The notes under the pieces are model-generated. The model saw nothing but the letters and a program-made list of their open reading frames with translations. It made no database searches and was not told the origin of the DNA. From Actinomycetes bacterium (GTDB taxonomy: Bacteria > Actinomycetota > Acidimicrobiia > Acidimicrobiales > Palsa-688), in assembly GCA_021827225.1 (NCBI GenBank), contig JAKAXG010000057.1, positions 1-12,055 on the forward strand: DNA of 12,055 nucleotides, read 5' to 3'. Made by a program: the position numbers and the translations under genes. Positions 1 through 5,808 of the stretch are shown here, one piece after another (position 1 is the first letter of the stretch; every line of letters begins with the position of its first letter).

Positions 1-308
1 CGATCTACGCGCCCGGCGGCATCCTCCAGGGAGGCGGGCGCCGCCAGCTCGTCCTGGACGGATTCGATGTAGCGGCGCATCTGTGCGACCTTGTCCTCGT
101 CCCCGCCGTTCATGTCGGCGCTCAGGCTGGCCTCGTCGACCGACGGTCGGCCGCCGCCGGGAGTGGCGATGGTGACCTGCACACCACGGTCGTGGAAGCT
201 GCGGTGGGGGACGATGAACTCTTCGGCCCAGTAGCCCGTCGGATGCCGGTCGCCGTCGTCGAGGGTCCAGTGGTCGCTGGCGGAGAGGACAAGGAGGATG
301 TGAGCCAT
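1..308 (-). CDS. DJ-1/PfpI-family class I glutamine amidotransferase-like protein (3' part missing)
   Basis: The minus-strand reading frame gives 102 N-terminal residues beginning MAHILLVLSASDHW and runs off the left edge, so the C-terminal half is absent. The opening beta-strand, followed by HPTGYWAEEF around residues 22-31 and VTIATPGG around residues 48-55, is the signature start of the DJ-1/PfpI superfamily (Hsp31/YDR533C-like branch). Members act as glyoxalases, deglycases, chaperones or amidases. The nucleophilic cysteine elbow normally lies beyond residue 100, so catalysis cannot be judged here. The start at 308 is chosen because AAGGAG (320-315) lies 6 bases upstream; an in-frame ATG at 314 abuts that Shine-Dalgarno and is unlikely. 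The gene is divergent from the flavin monooxygenase across 105 bases. Family assignment is firm; the substrate is unknown. Confidence 0.8.
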   Translation of the reverse strand, partial: MAHILLVLSASDHWTLDDGDRHPTGYWAEEFIVPHRSFHDRGVQVTIATPGGGRPSVDEASLSADMNGGDEDKVAQMRRYIESVQDELAAPASLEDAAGRVD

Positions 309-371
309 GACCATCTCCTTACCGGTGGCCGGGCCCGGAAACCCCCGCCGGGCGAGTTGGGCGCCCGTGTG

Positions 372-377
372 TATGAT
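372..377 (+). promoter_or_regulatory. Possible -10 box for the flavin monooxygenase operon
   Basis: TATGAT lies in the divergent gap, 36 bases before the GTG start at 414, and matches the actinobacterial TANNNT -10 pattern well. It would give a leader of about 30 bases. No convincing -35 hexamer is visible at 16-18 bases upstream, so this is a sequence-pattern guess only. Confidence 0.35.
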
Positions 378-399
378 CGGCCTGGCGTTCTGCTGATAA

Positions 400-408
400 G
401 GGGGGGGG
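400..408 (+). promoter_or_regulatory. Poly-G Shine-Dalgarno tract
   Basis: Nine consecutive G residues, preceded by TAA, end 5 bases before the GTG start of the flavin monooxygenase. This purine run is the only plausible ribosome binding site and supports the start at 414 over the longer open frame that extends upstream to 192. A G homopolymer of this length is prone to slipped-strand length change, which would alter the spacing. Confidence 0.5.
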
Positions 409-413
409 ATCCC

Positions 414-1583
414 GTGAGTGACCGTCTGCGCTTCGGCATCTTCATGGCGCCGTTCCATCCCGCCGGGGAGAACCCGACGCTGGCTCTGGAGCGGGACATG
501 CAGCTGATCGAGCACCTCGACCGGCTGGGCTGGGACGAGGCCTGGATCGGCGAGCACCATTCCGCCGGCAGCGAGATCATCGCCTCGCCGGAGATCTTCA
601 TCGCCGCCGCCGCTCAGCGGACCCGGCACATCCGGCTGGGCACGGGCGTCGTCAGCGTCAGCTACCACAATCCCCTCTGGGTGGCCGAGCGGGCGGTGCT
701 GCTGGACCACCTGACCCGCGGCCGGTTCATGCTCGGCCTGGGCCCCGGCTCGCTGCCGACCGACGCGGCCATGATCGGCCTCGATCAGTCGCAGACCCGG
801 GAGCTCCTGGCCCAGGGTGTCGACATAATCATGCATCTGCTCACCAGCGCCGAGCCGCTCACGTTCCGCAACGAGCGGTGGGACCTGCGCGACGCCCGAC
901 TGCACCTACGCCCCTACTCGAACCCGCTGTTCGACGTCTCGGTGGCGGCCGTCGCCTCGCCTGCCGGACCGCAGATCGCCGGTAAGCACGGCATCGGGCT
1001 CCTGTCCATCGGGGCGACACAGGCCGCCGGCTTCGACGCCCTGGCCCTGCACTGGGACGTCATGGAGGAACGGGCGGCCCATTTCGGCGCCACCGTCGAC
1101 CGCTCACAGTGGCGGCTGGTGGGGCTCATGCACATCGCCGAGACCCGCGAGCAGGCCTACAGGGACGTCGAGTACGGCATCGAGCAGTGGTTCGAGTACT
1201 TCCAGGCGGTGGCCGCCTTCCCGCAGATGGCCGTCGGCGGCGGGAACATCCGGGAGATGATCGACTTCGTCAACGACACCGGTCTCGGGTCCATAGGCAC
1301 CGTCGACGATGCCGTGGCCCAGATCGAGCGCCTGCAGGCGCAGTCCAAGGGTGGCTTCGGTTGTTACATGCTCCTGGCCCACGAGTGGGCCAACCCGGCC
1401 GCCACCCACCGCAGCTACGAGCTCCTCAGCCAGCACGTCCTGCCCCGCTTCCAGGGCCAGTCCTGGAGCACCGCCCAGGCACGGGAACGGGCCCGGGCGT
1501 CCCGGCCGCAGATGGCGGCCGCCCACCAGAAGGCCGTCGAGGACGTGACCGCCAAGTACCGGGCCGAGGTGGGGCAGGCCTGA
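414..1583 (+). CDS. LLM-class flavin-dependent monooxygenase, limonene 1,2-monooxygenase-like
   Basis: This 389-residue protein belongs to the bacterial luciferase-like TIM-barrel family, which uses reduced FMN or F420 to oxidise small organic molecules. From memory it follows the Rhodococcus limonene 1,2-monooxygenase (LimB) closely. Shared marks are FGIFMAPFHPAGENP near residues 7-21, WIGEHHSAG at 44-52, RLGTGVVSVSYHNP near 74-87, the RGRFMLGLGPGSLPTD segment at 102-117, and the GLMHIAETREQA segment in the second half. Its length is typical of that subgroup. The start is GTG at 414, directly after the poly-G ribosome site; the reading frame stays open to 192 but that part lacks family similarity. 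The rhodanese gene starts 5 bases after its stop, so the two are probably co-transcribed. Substrate is not proven: no limonene epoxide hydrolase is visible, and a separate flavin reductase would be needed. Confidence 0.88.
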   Translation: MSDRLRFGIFMAPFHPAGENPTLALERDMQLIEHLDRLGWDEAWIGEHHSAGSEIIASPEIFIAAAAQRTRHIRLGTGVVSVSYHNPLWVAERAVLLDHLTRGRFMLGLGPGSLPTDAAMIGLDQSQTRELLAQGVDIIMHLLTSAEPLTFRNERWDLRDARLHLRPYSNPLFDVSVAAVASPAGPQIAGKHGIGLLSIGATQAAGFDALALHWDVMEERAAHFGATVDRSQWRLVGLMHIAETREQAYRDVEYGIEQWFEYFQAVAAFPQMAVGGGNIREMIDFVNDTGLGSIGTVDDAVAQIERLQAQSKGGFGCYMLLAHEWANPAATHRSYELLSQHVLPRFQGQSWSTAQARERARASRPQMAAAHQKAVEDVTAKYRAEVGQA

Positions 1584-1588
1584 CCCCG

Positions 1589-2431
1589 ATGCCGGGCCCG
1601 CTCGTGACGGTTGACTGGCTCGCCGCCCGCCTCGGCGATCCGGAGCTGCGGATCCTCGACGCCACCGTGCAGATCGACCCGGCCACCGGCGCGGCGAGGA
1701 GCGGGCGGCCGGAATGGGAGTCGGGCCACGTGCCGGGCAGCGCGTTCGCCGACCTGCTGGGCGGCCTGTCCGATGCCGCCGCGCCGGTGCCGCTGATGGC
1801 CCCTTCGGCGGATGGATTCGCCGCGGCGATGGGTGCCCTGGGCGTCGGCCCCGGCACCGAGGTCGTCCTCTACGACCGGCGGGACAACATGTGGGCGGCC
1901 CGGCTGTGGTGGATGCTGCGGGCGTTCGGCTTCGACGACGCCGCCGTCCTCGACGGCGGGTGGGGGGCGTGGACGGCCGCCCGCCGGCCGGTGTGCTCGC
2001 AGCCGTGCGGGTACCCGCCGGCTACCTTCGACGCCCGTCCCCGCGACGGTCTCCTGGTCGGCAGGTCCACCGTGCAGGCGGCCATCGATTCGGCGGACAC
2101 CACCATCGTCAGTGCCCTCGGGCACCGTCAGCACCGGGGGGAGGTGAGCGCGTACGGGAGGCCGGGCCACATCCCCGGCGCCGCCAACATCTCGGCGTGG
2201 GACATCCTCGACCGCTCCACCGGCTGCTACCTCCCGCTGGAGGAGCTGCGGGCGGTGTGCGCGCCCGTCCTGGACGCCCCCCACGTCATCACCTACTGCG
2301 GCGGCGGTGTCGCCGCGTCGAGCCTGGCTCTCGCCCTCCACCGGCTCGGCCACCGCGATGTGGCGGTGTATGACGGCAGCCTCCTCGAGTGGTGCGCCGA
2401 CCCGTCGCTGCCGCTCGAACTCGGCGACTGA
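1589..2431 (+). CDS. Two-domain rhodanese sulfurtransferase (thiosulfate/3-mercaptopyruvate type)
   Basis: The product is 280 residues, the usual size for tandem rhodaneses that move sulfane sulfur from thiosulfate or 3-mercaptopyruvate to a thiol or cyanide. The N-terminal, non-catalytic domain carries SGHVPGS near residue 45, VVLYDRRDNMWAARLWWMLR from about 92, and DGGWGAW at 122-128. The C-terminal domain has GRPGHIPGAANI near 190-201 and the active loop YCGGGVAAS, giving catalytic Cys237. The loop CGGGVAA resembles the mercaptopyruvate type (CGSGVTA) more than the thiosulfate type (CRKGVTA). The usual D-A-R of the second domain is replaced by SALGHR near residues 175-180. The ATG at 1589 is 5 bases past the preceding stop, indicating translational coupling. 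Pairing with a flavin monooxygenase suggests sulfur or volatile-compound metabolism, but that is inference. Confidence 0.88.
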   Translation: MPGPLVTVDWLAARLGDPELRILDATVQIDPATGAARSGRPEWESGHVPGSAFADLLGGLSDAAAPVPLMAPSADGFAAAMGALGVGPGTEVVLYDRRDNMWAARLWWMLRAFGFDDAAVLDGGWGAWTAARRPVCSQPCGYPPATFDARPRDGLLVGRSTVQAAIDSADTTIVSALGHRQHRGEVSAYGRPGHIPGAANISAWDILDRSTGCYLPLEELRAVCAPVLDAPHVITYCGGGVAASSLALALHRLGHRDVAVYDGSLLEWCADPSLPLELGD

Positions 2432-2440
2432 GCCACCCCG

Positions 2441-2460
2441 GCCGCCGGGCGGCGTTTGTT
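2441..2460 (+). terminator. Terminator-like hairpin after the rhodanese gene
   Basis: GCCGC (2441-2445) and GCGGC (2449-2453) pair around a 3-base loop and are followed at once by GTTTGTT. The stem is short but GC-only and the T-rich tail is unusual for this GC-rich DNA. It sits 9 bases past the stop codon and would separate the two-gene unit from the transporter. Confidence 0.5.
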
Positions 2461-2488
2461 GCGCTCGGGCGGGGGGTAGCCACGTCCG

Positions 2489-4045
2489 GTGCGTCGGGGA
2501 CCCCTCTCTAACAGCTATCCAGCGGCGGTGGCCCTGGTCGTCTTCTCCCTGGTTCCCTACCTGGGTCTGACCGCCGCGGTGATCCCGCTCACCGACGTGA
2601 TCGCCAAGAGCCTGCACCTCTCCACCTCGGCCATCTACATCGCCGTGTCGCTGTCGGCCGGCGGCTACTCGGTGGGGACGGTGCTGGCCGTGCAGTTCGC
2701 CGTGCACCTACCGGCCCGGCGGATGCTCGTGCTGTACGAGTCGATCTTCGTGGTGGCTTCCGTGCTGGCGGCGGCGGCTCCCAACGGATACGTGTTCATG
2801 GCCGCCTTCGTGGCCCAGGGCCTGTGCACCAGCTTGATGCTCATCGCCGCCGTGCCTCCGCTGGTGACCGCCTGGCCGGCGAAGAAGATGCCCGTCACCG
2901 CCGGGATCATGAACCTGTGCATCTTCGGTGCAGTCGCCGTCGGACCGACGGTGGGGGCCTTTCAGCTGTCGGGCGGCAGCTGGCGCCCGCTGTTCTGGGT
3001 GGTGGCCGGCCTGGCCGCGCTGGCCCTCCTTTTTTCCCTGCTGACCTTCGATGACCAGCCTCCCATCGACCAGAGCAGTCCCTGGGATCTGGTGGCGGTG
3101 CTGCTGGCCGTGGCCGGCTGCACGGCCTCGTTCTACGGAGCTGGCGCCCTGCAGAGCGGGAAGTCGGCCCACGCCTCCTCGGTGGCTCCGCTCGTGGGCG
3201 GTGTTCTCCTGCTGGTCGCGCTGGTCGTCTACCAGTACCGCTCCGGCAACCCGCTGATGCCGGTGAAGGCGGTGGCCACATCGGTGCCGACGACGGGGAT
3301 CTTCATCGCCCTGACGACGAGTGCCGCCGCGTTCGGTCTCATGGAGCTGATCCTCGAGATGCTGAAGACGGCCAAGCCGGCCAGCGCCCCGACCAACACC
3401 GCCCTGCTGTTCCTGCCCGAATTCGTGGCGGCGGTGGTCGTGGCCGGCGTGTTCGCCCTGCTCTTCCGGACCCGGTTCCTGCCGGTGCTGGCCATCGGGG
3501 GCATCCTGCTGGTGGTGGCCTCCGCCGCTGTGCTGATCGCCACCATGCCGACGACGGGGCCGCCGGTGGCCGTGGCCAGCGGCCTGTTGGGTCTGGGTGT
3601 CGGCGCGTCCGTGTCGCCGGCGCTGTTCCTGGCCGGCCTGTCGCTGCCCTCCAAGCTGCTGCAGCGGGTGTTCGCCCTGATCGAGCTGATGCGGGGCGTA
3701 ACCGCCTTCCTGGTGGCCCCCATCCTCATCTTCTTGATGGGCGTGTTCGGCGCCGCCCGGTCCGTCGGGTTGAAGGACACCGTGTGGATCTGCCTGGGCG
3801 TGGCCGCCTTCGGCTTCCTCGGCGCCGTGGTGCTGTACCTGACCGGCCGGCCCCGCCTCGTGGTCCCCGATCTGGAACGGTGGCAGGGCGGCCAGGACGA
3901 CCCGGCGTGGGAGTCGCCCCCGCTGTTCGCGGCGACGCGTAGCGGCGGGGCCCCGGAGGAGTGGGAGGTGGCCGGCGACGCCCGCCGGCCGGAGCCGGTG
4001 GGGGAGCGGCGAAGTCAGGACCGGCGCAGTTCGGCAGCGAGGTGA
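2489..4045 (+). CDS. MFS transporter, 14-helix DHA2-like (probable drug/small-molecule efflux)
   Basis: The 518-residue product is overwhelmingly hydrophobic up to about residue 452. By eye there are about 14 membrane segments: roughly 11-31, 46-72, 79-97, 101-126, 135-157, 166-186, 201-220, 231-249, 266-292, 306-325, 330-352, 360-385, 396-420 and 431-451. Fourteen helices suggest the DHA2-type proton-coupled drug antiporters. The loop after helix 2 has the reduced motif LPARR rather than the full MFS motif A. A polar tail of about 65 residues, rich in Glu, Arg and Trp, is predicted cytoplasmic. The GTG start at 2489 has a G-rich stretch (2471-2476) 12 bases upstream, a weak site. The gene is alone between a terminator-like hairpin and a probable promoter, so its substrate cannot be read from context. 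Confidence 0.8.
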   Translation: MRRGPLSNSYPAAVALVVFSLVPYLGLTAAVIPLTDVIAKSLHLSTSAIYIAVSLSAGGYSVGTVLAVQFAVHLPARRMLVLYESIFVVASVLAAAAPNGYVFMAAFVAQGLCTSLMLIAAVPPLVTAWPAKKMPVTAGIMNLCIFGAVAVGPTVGAFQLSGGSWRPLFWVVAGLAALALLFSLLTFDDQPPIDQSSPWDLVAVLLAVAGCTASFYGAGALQSGKSAHASSVAPLVGGVLLLVALVVYQYRSGNPLMPVKAVATSVPTTGIFIALTTSAAAFGLMELILEMLKTAKPASAPTNTALLFLPEFVAAVVVAGVFALLFRTRFLPVLAIGGILLVVASAAVLIATMPTTGPPVAVASGLLGLGVGASVSPALFLAGLSLPSKLLQRVFALIELMRGVTAFLVAPILIFLMGVFGAARSVGLKDTVWICLGVAAFGFLGAVVLYLTGRPRLVVPDLERWQGGQDDPAWESPPLFAATRSGGAPEEWEVAGDARRPEPVGERRSQDRRSSAAR

Positions 4046-4082
4046 GACGGCCCGGTACACCTCGGCACCATGACGAGGTCGC

Positions 4083-4088
4083 TACGAT
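4083..4088 (+). promoter_or_regulatory. Possible -10 box giving a leaderless deaminase transcript
   Basis: TACGAT ends 6 bases before the GTG start at 4095, exactly where transcription would begin on or next to the start codon. No Shine-Dalgarno sequence lies at the usual distance. This TANNNT-N6-start layout is typical of leaderless actinobacterial genes. No clear -35 is visible. Confidence 0.4.
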
Positions 4089-4094
4089 CGCCCG

Positions 4095-4790
4095 GTGACG
4101 GCGCGAGGTACAGGCACGGACGTCGGCCCACGCCAGGTGTGGGAATCGCTCGACCAGGCATGGCAGGAGGCGTTCCGCCAGGCATGGGAAGCCGTGCGTT
4201 CCGGCAACATCCCGGTCGGGGCTTGTGTTTCCACCCGTTCAGGCGAGGTCATCCACGCCGCCCGCAACCGGGTGATGGACAGCGCCGGTCCTCCCGGCGA
4301 GATCTGGGGTTCGGCGCTCGCGCACGCAGAGATCAACACCTTGGCGAGGATCGGGTTCCGCCACCACGAGGACCTGGTACTCACCACGACCCTCGAGCCG
4401 TGCCTGCAGTGTGCTGCTGCTATCCGGCTCGCCCCCGTCTCGACCGTCCGGTTCGCCGGGGCGGACCGCTACTGGGACGGTTGTCACGACTTCACCAGGT
4501 TGTCGGTCAGGGAGGCGACCCGGGGACAGCCGGTGCGGGTCGGCCCGCGAAACGACGAGCTCGGGCTGTTCGCGACGGTCATCTCCCGCACCGGACCGTC
4601 ACTGACCGCCACCTACGAAAGCTGGCTGCGCCGGAACGGGGAGGGCGCTTCGGTCGACCTGGCCGTACGGCTGGCCACCGACGGGACGCTCGATCACCTG
4701 GCGCAACTGGATGTCGCCTCGGCCTTCACCGAGTTGTGGCCCGAGCTCCAGGACCTCCGCCAGCAGCTGGCCGGATCGCCGTCCCCCTAA
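4095..4790 (+). CDS. Zinc-dependent nucleoside/cytosine-type deaminase of the CDA fold
   Basis: This 231-residue cytosolic protein has the full zinc signature of the cytidine/deoxycytidylate deaminase superfamily: HAEIN with zinc ligand His77 and catalytic Glu79, and EPCLQCAAA with ligands Cys103 and Cys106. The layout (N-terminal helix, IPVGACV strand near 39-45, HAE, PCxxC) matches the guanine deaminase / tRNA adenosine deaminase / cytosine deaminase branch. The extra 100 or so C-terminal residues are longer than in TadA (about 150-170 residues in all) and are not recognised. That tail argues against the housekeeping tRNA enzyme and for a free base or modified-nucleoside substrate, but this is inference. 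The GTG at 4095 fits a leaderless start. The gene converges with the GntR gene, with 25 bases between stops. Confidence 0.82.
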   Translation: MTARGTGTDVGPRQVWESLDQAWQEAFRQAWEAVRSGNIPVGACVSTRSGEVIHAARNRVMDSAGPPGEIWGSALAHAEINTLARIGFRHHEDLVLTTTLEPCLQCAAAIRLAPVSTVRFAGADRYWDGCHDFTRLSVREATRGQPVRVGPRNDELGLFATVISRTGPSLTATYESWLRRNGEGASVDLAVRLATDGTLDHLAQLDVASAFTELWPELQDLRQQLAGSPSP

Positions 4791-4815
4791 TTCCCGGGCG
4801 CCGTTGCCCACCGGG

Positions 4816-5544
4816 TCAGTCCGAGGTCACGCCGGCGGCGGCCAGCAGGCGGGCCCCGCTCCGCTCGGCGTAGGCGCGCACCGCCGCCTCGGCGTCAGCG
4901 GGATCGCCGGAGGTCACCGCCGCCACCACCTGCTGCAGATCGGCCAGGACGGCCGGGGCGTCGGTGAACGCCGAGCGGAAGAGGGGAGCGGCGGCCCCGT
5001 ACAGCTTCTCCAGCCAGCCCATCATCACCTGGAGGGGCCGGTTGCCGGTGCTGTCGACCAGGAAGGAAAAAAGGGCCAGTTCCGCCGCCTGCAGCCCGGC
5101 GGCATCGCCGGCCGCCGCGGCCGCCTGCAGCCGCTCCTGCAACCCGTCCCGCACCGGGGGTGCGACGCGTTCGGCGACCAACCGCCCGGCCAGGCCGCCC
5201 AGGGCCTGGCGGACCTGCAGCACCTCGCCCACCAGGTCCGGCCCGGCGGCCAGCAGGGCCCGCAGCACGACCGAGGCGTCCGCCGCCCGCAGCGGGTCGC
5301 CCACCACGGTGCCCACTCCCTGGCGGGACTCGACCAGGCCGGCCTGTTCCAGGCGGGCTATCGCCTGGCGCAAGGAGGTGCGGTTGATGCCCAGCTGCTC
5401 GGCCAGGTCGCGTTCGGGCGGCAGGGTCGAGCCGGGCGGGAAGCGGCCGGCCAGGACCGCCTCCGTCAGGCTGTCCGCCACTTGGGCCGGCACGGACCGG
5501 CGCGACGGGGGAGCGAACGGCAACACGGGCGGGGTCAGGTCCAT
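4816..5544 (-). CDS. FadR-family GntR transcriptional regulator
   Basis: The 242-residue product has an N-terminal winged helix-turn-helix of GntR type (residues about 18-85), marked by PPGSTLPPERDLAEQLGINR, then RQAIARLEQAGLVESRQG. An all-helical C-terminal FCD-like ligand domain follows (about 100-235, with DLVGEVLQVRQALGGLAGRLV). No histidine occurs anywhere, so the metal-binding triad of most FCD regulators is absent, as in acyl-CoA-binding FadR. From memory, M. tuberculosis Rv0494 is a FadR-like regulator beside the same neighbour families. The ATG at 5544 is preferred: it gives the normal FadR length and places the operator just upstream. An in-frame ATG at 5583 would add 13 residues and put the operator inside the gene. 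Autorepression and control of the divergent genes are likely but inferred. Confidence 0.85.
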   Translation of the reverse strand: MDLTPPVLPFAPPSRRSVPAQVADSLTEAVLAGRFPPGSTLPPERDLAEQLGINRTSLRQAIARLEQAGLVESRQGVGTVVGDPLRAADASVVLRALLAAGPDLVGEVLQVRQALGGLAGRLVAERVAPPVRDGLQERLQAAAAAGDAAGLQAAELALFSFLVDSTGNRPLQVMMGWLEKLYGAAAPLFRSAFTDAPAVLADLQQVVAAVTSGDPADAEAAVRAYAERSGARLLAAAGVTSD

Positions 5545-5575
5545 TGGTCCAACCACTGTACCAGTGTTACGCTGG
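5544..5575. promoter_or_regulatory. Divergent promoter/operator with FadR-type box and nested palindromes
   Basis: Within 32 bases lie TGGTCCAACCA (5545-5555), a perfect TGGT-N3-ACCA box like those bound by FadR/PdhR regulators; CACTGTACCAGTG (5554-5566), with perfect 5-base arms; and CCAGTGTTACGCTGG (5561-5575), with six of seven pairs. The first two centres, 5550 and 5560, are one helical turn apart. A minus-strand -10 (TACAGT, 5560-5555) lies just upstream of the GntR ATG. A plus-strand -10 (TACGCT, 5568-5573) has the FadR box at its -35 position. One bound dimer could therefore block both directions. Palindromes are seen; binding is inferred. Confidence 0.65.
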
Positions 5576-5643
5576 GTAGCCATGGATCTGACCCGTGGGA
5601 GGACCCGTCCAGCCCGAGGCCCGGCGGCAGCGCCCGGGTGGCG

Positions 5644-5715
5644 CCGGAATCTGTACCGCTGGGCGGCCTCGCCGGCCATCCCCGTCCAGATTTGGCGGAA
5701 CGGTACAGATTTCGG
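5644..5715. repeat. Interrupted palindrome, REP-like hairpin element
   Basis: CCGGAATCTGTACCG (5644-5658) and CGGTACAGATTTCGG (5701-5715) are inverted copies matching at 14 of 15 positions, around a 42-base interior. The interior itself holds smaller complementary GC stretches and a second CAGATTTGGCG motif. There is no T tract, so it is not a classic terminator. It lies between the divergent promoter and the 459-residue gene, in DNA otherwise without a convincing gene. It could be a REP-type element, a leader RNA structure, or a second regulator site. Confidence 0.6.
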
Positions 5716-5808
5716 CGCCGCCGCCTCCGGCGCCCGCCCGCCCGGGCCCCTCACCGCCGGCACGGGCACCCACGCCGGCACCGGCGCCGGCGCCGGCCGG
5801 GGGCGGTC

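Noticed and set aside
192..413. Extension of the flavin monooxygenase frame upstream to 192
   Set aside because: This part lacks family similarity, overlaps the DJ-1-type gene, and the GTG at 414 has the G-rich ribosome site.
4070..4873. A 267-codon plus-strand frame overlapping the deaminase
   Set aside because: It is a frame-shifted shadow of the deaminase, which has intact HAE and PCxxC zinc motifs.
4711..5808. Plus-strand open frame joined in phase to the 459-residue protein
   Set aside because: It runs antisense through the GntR gene and is low-complexity; the recognisable protein begins at ATG 5809.
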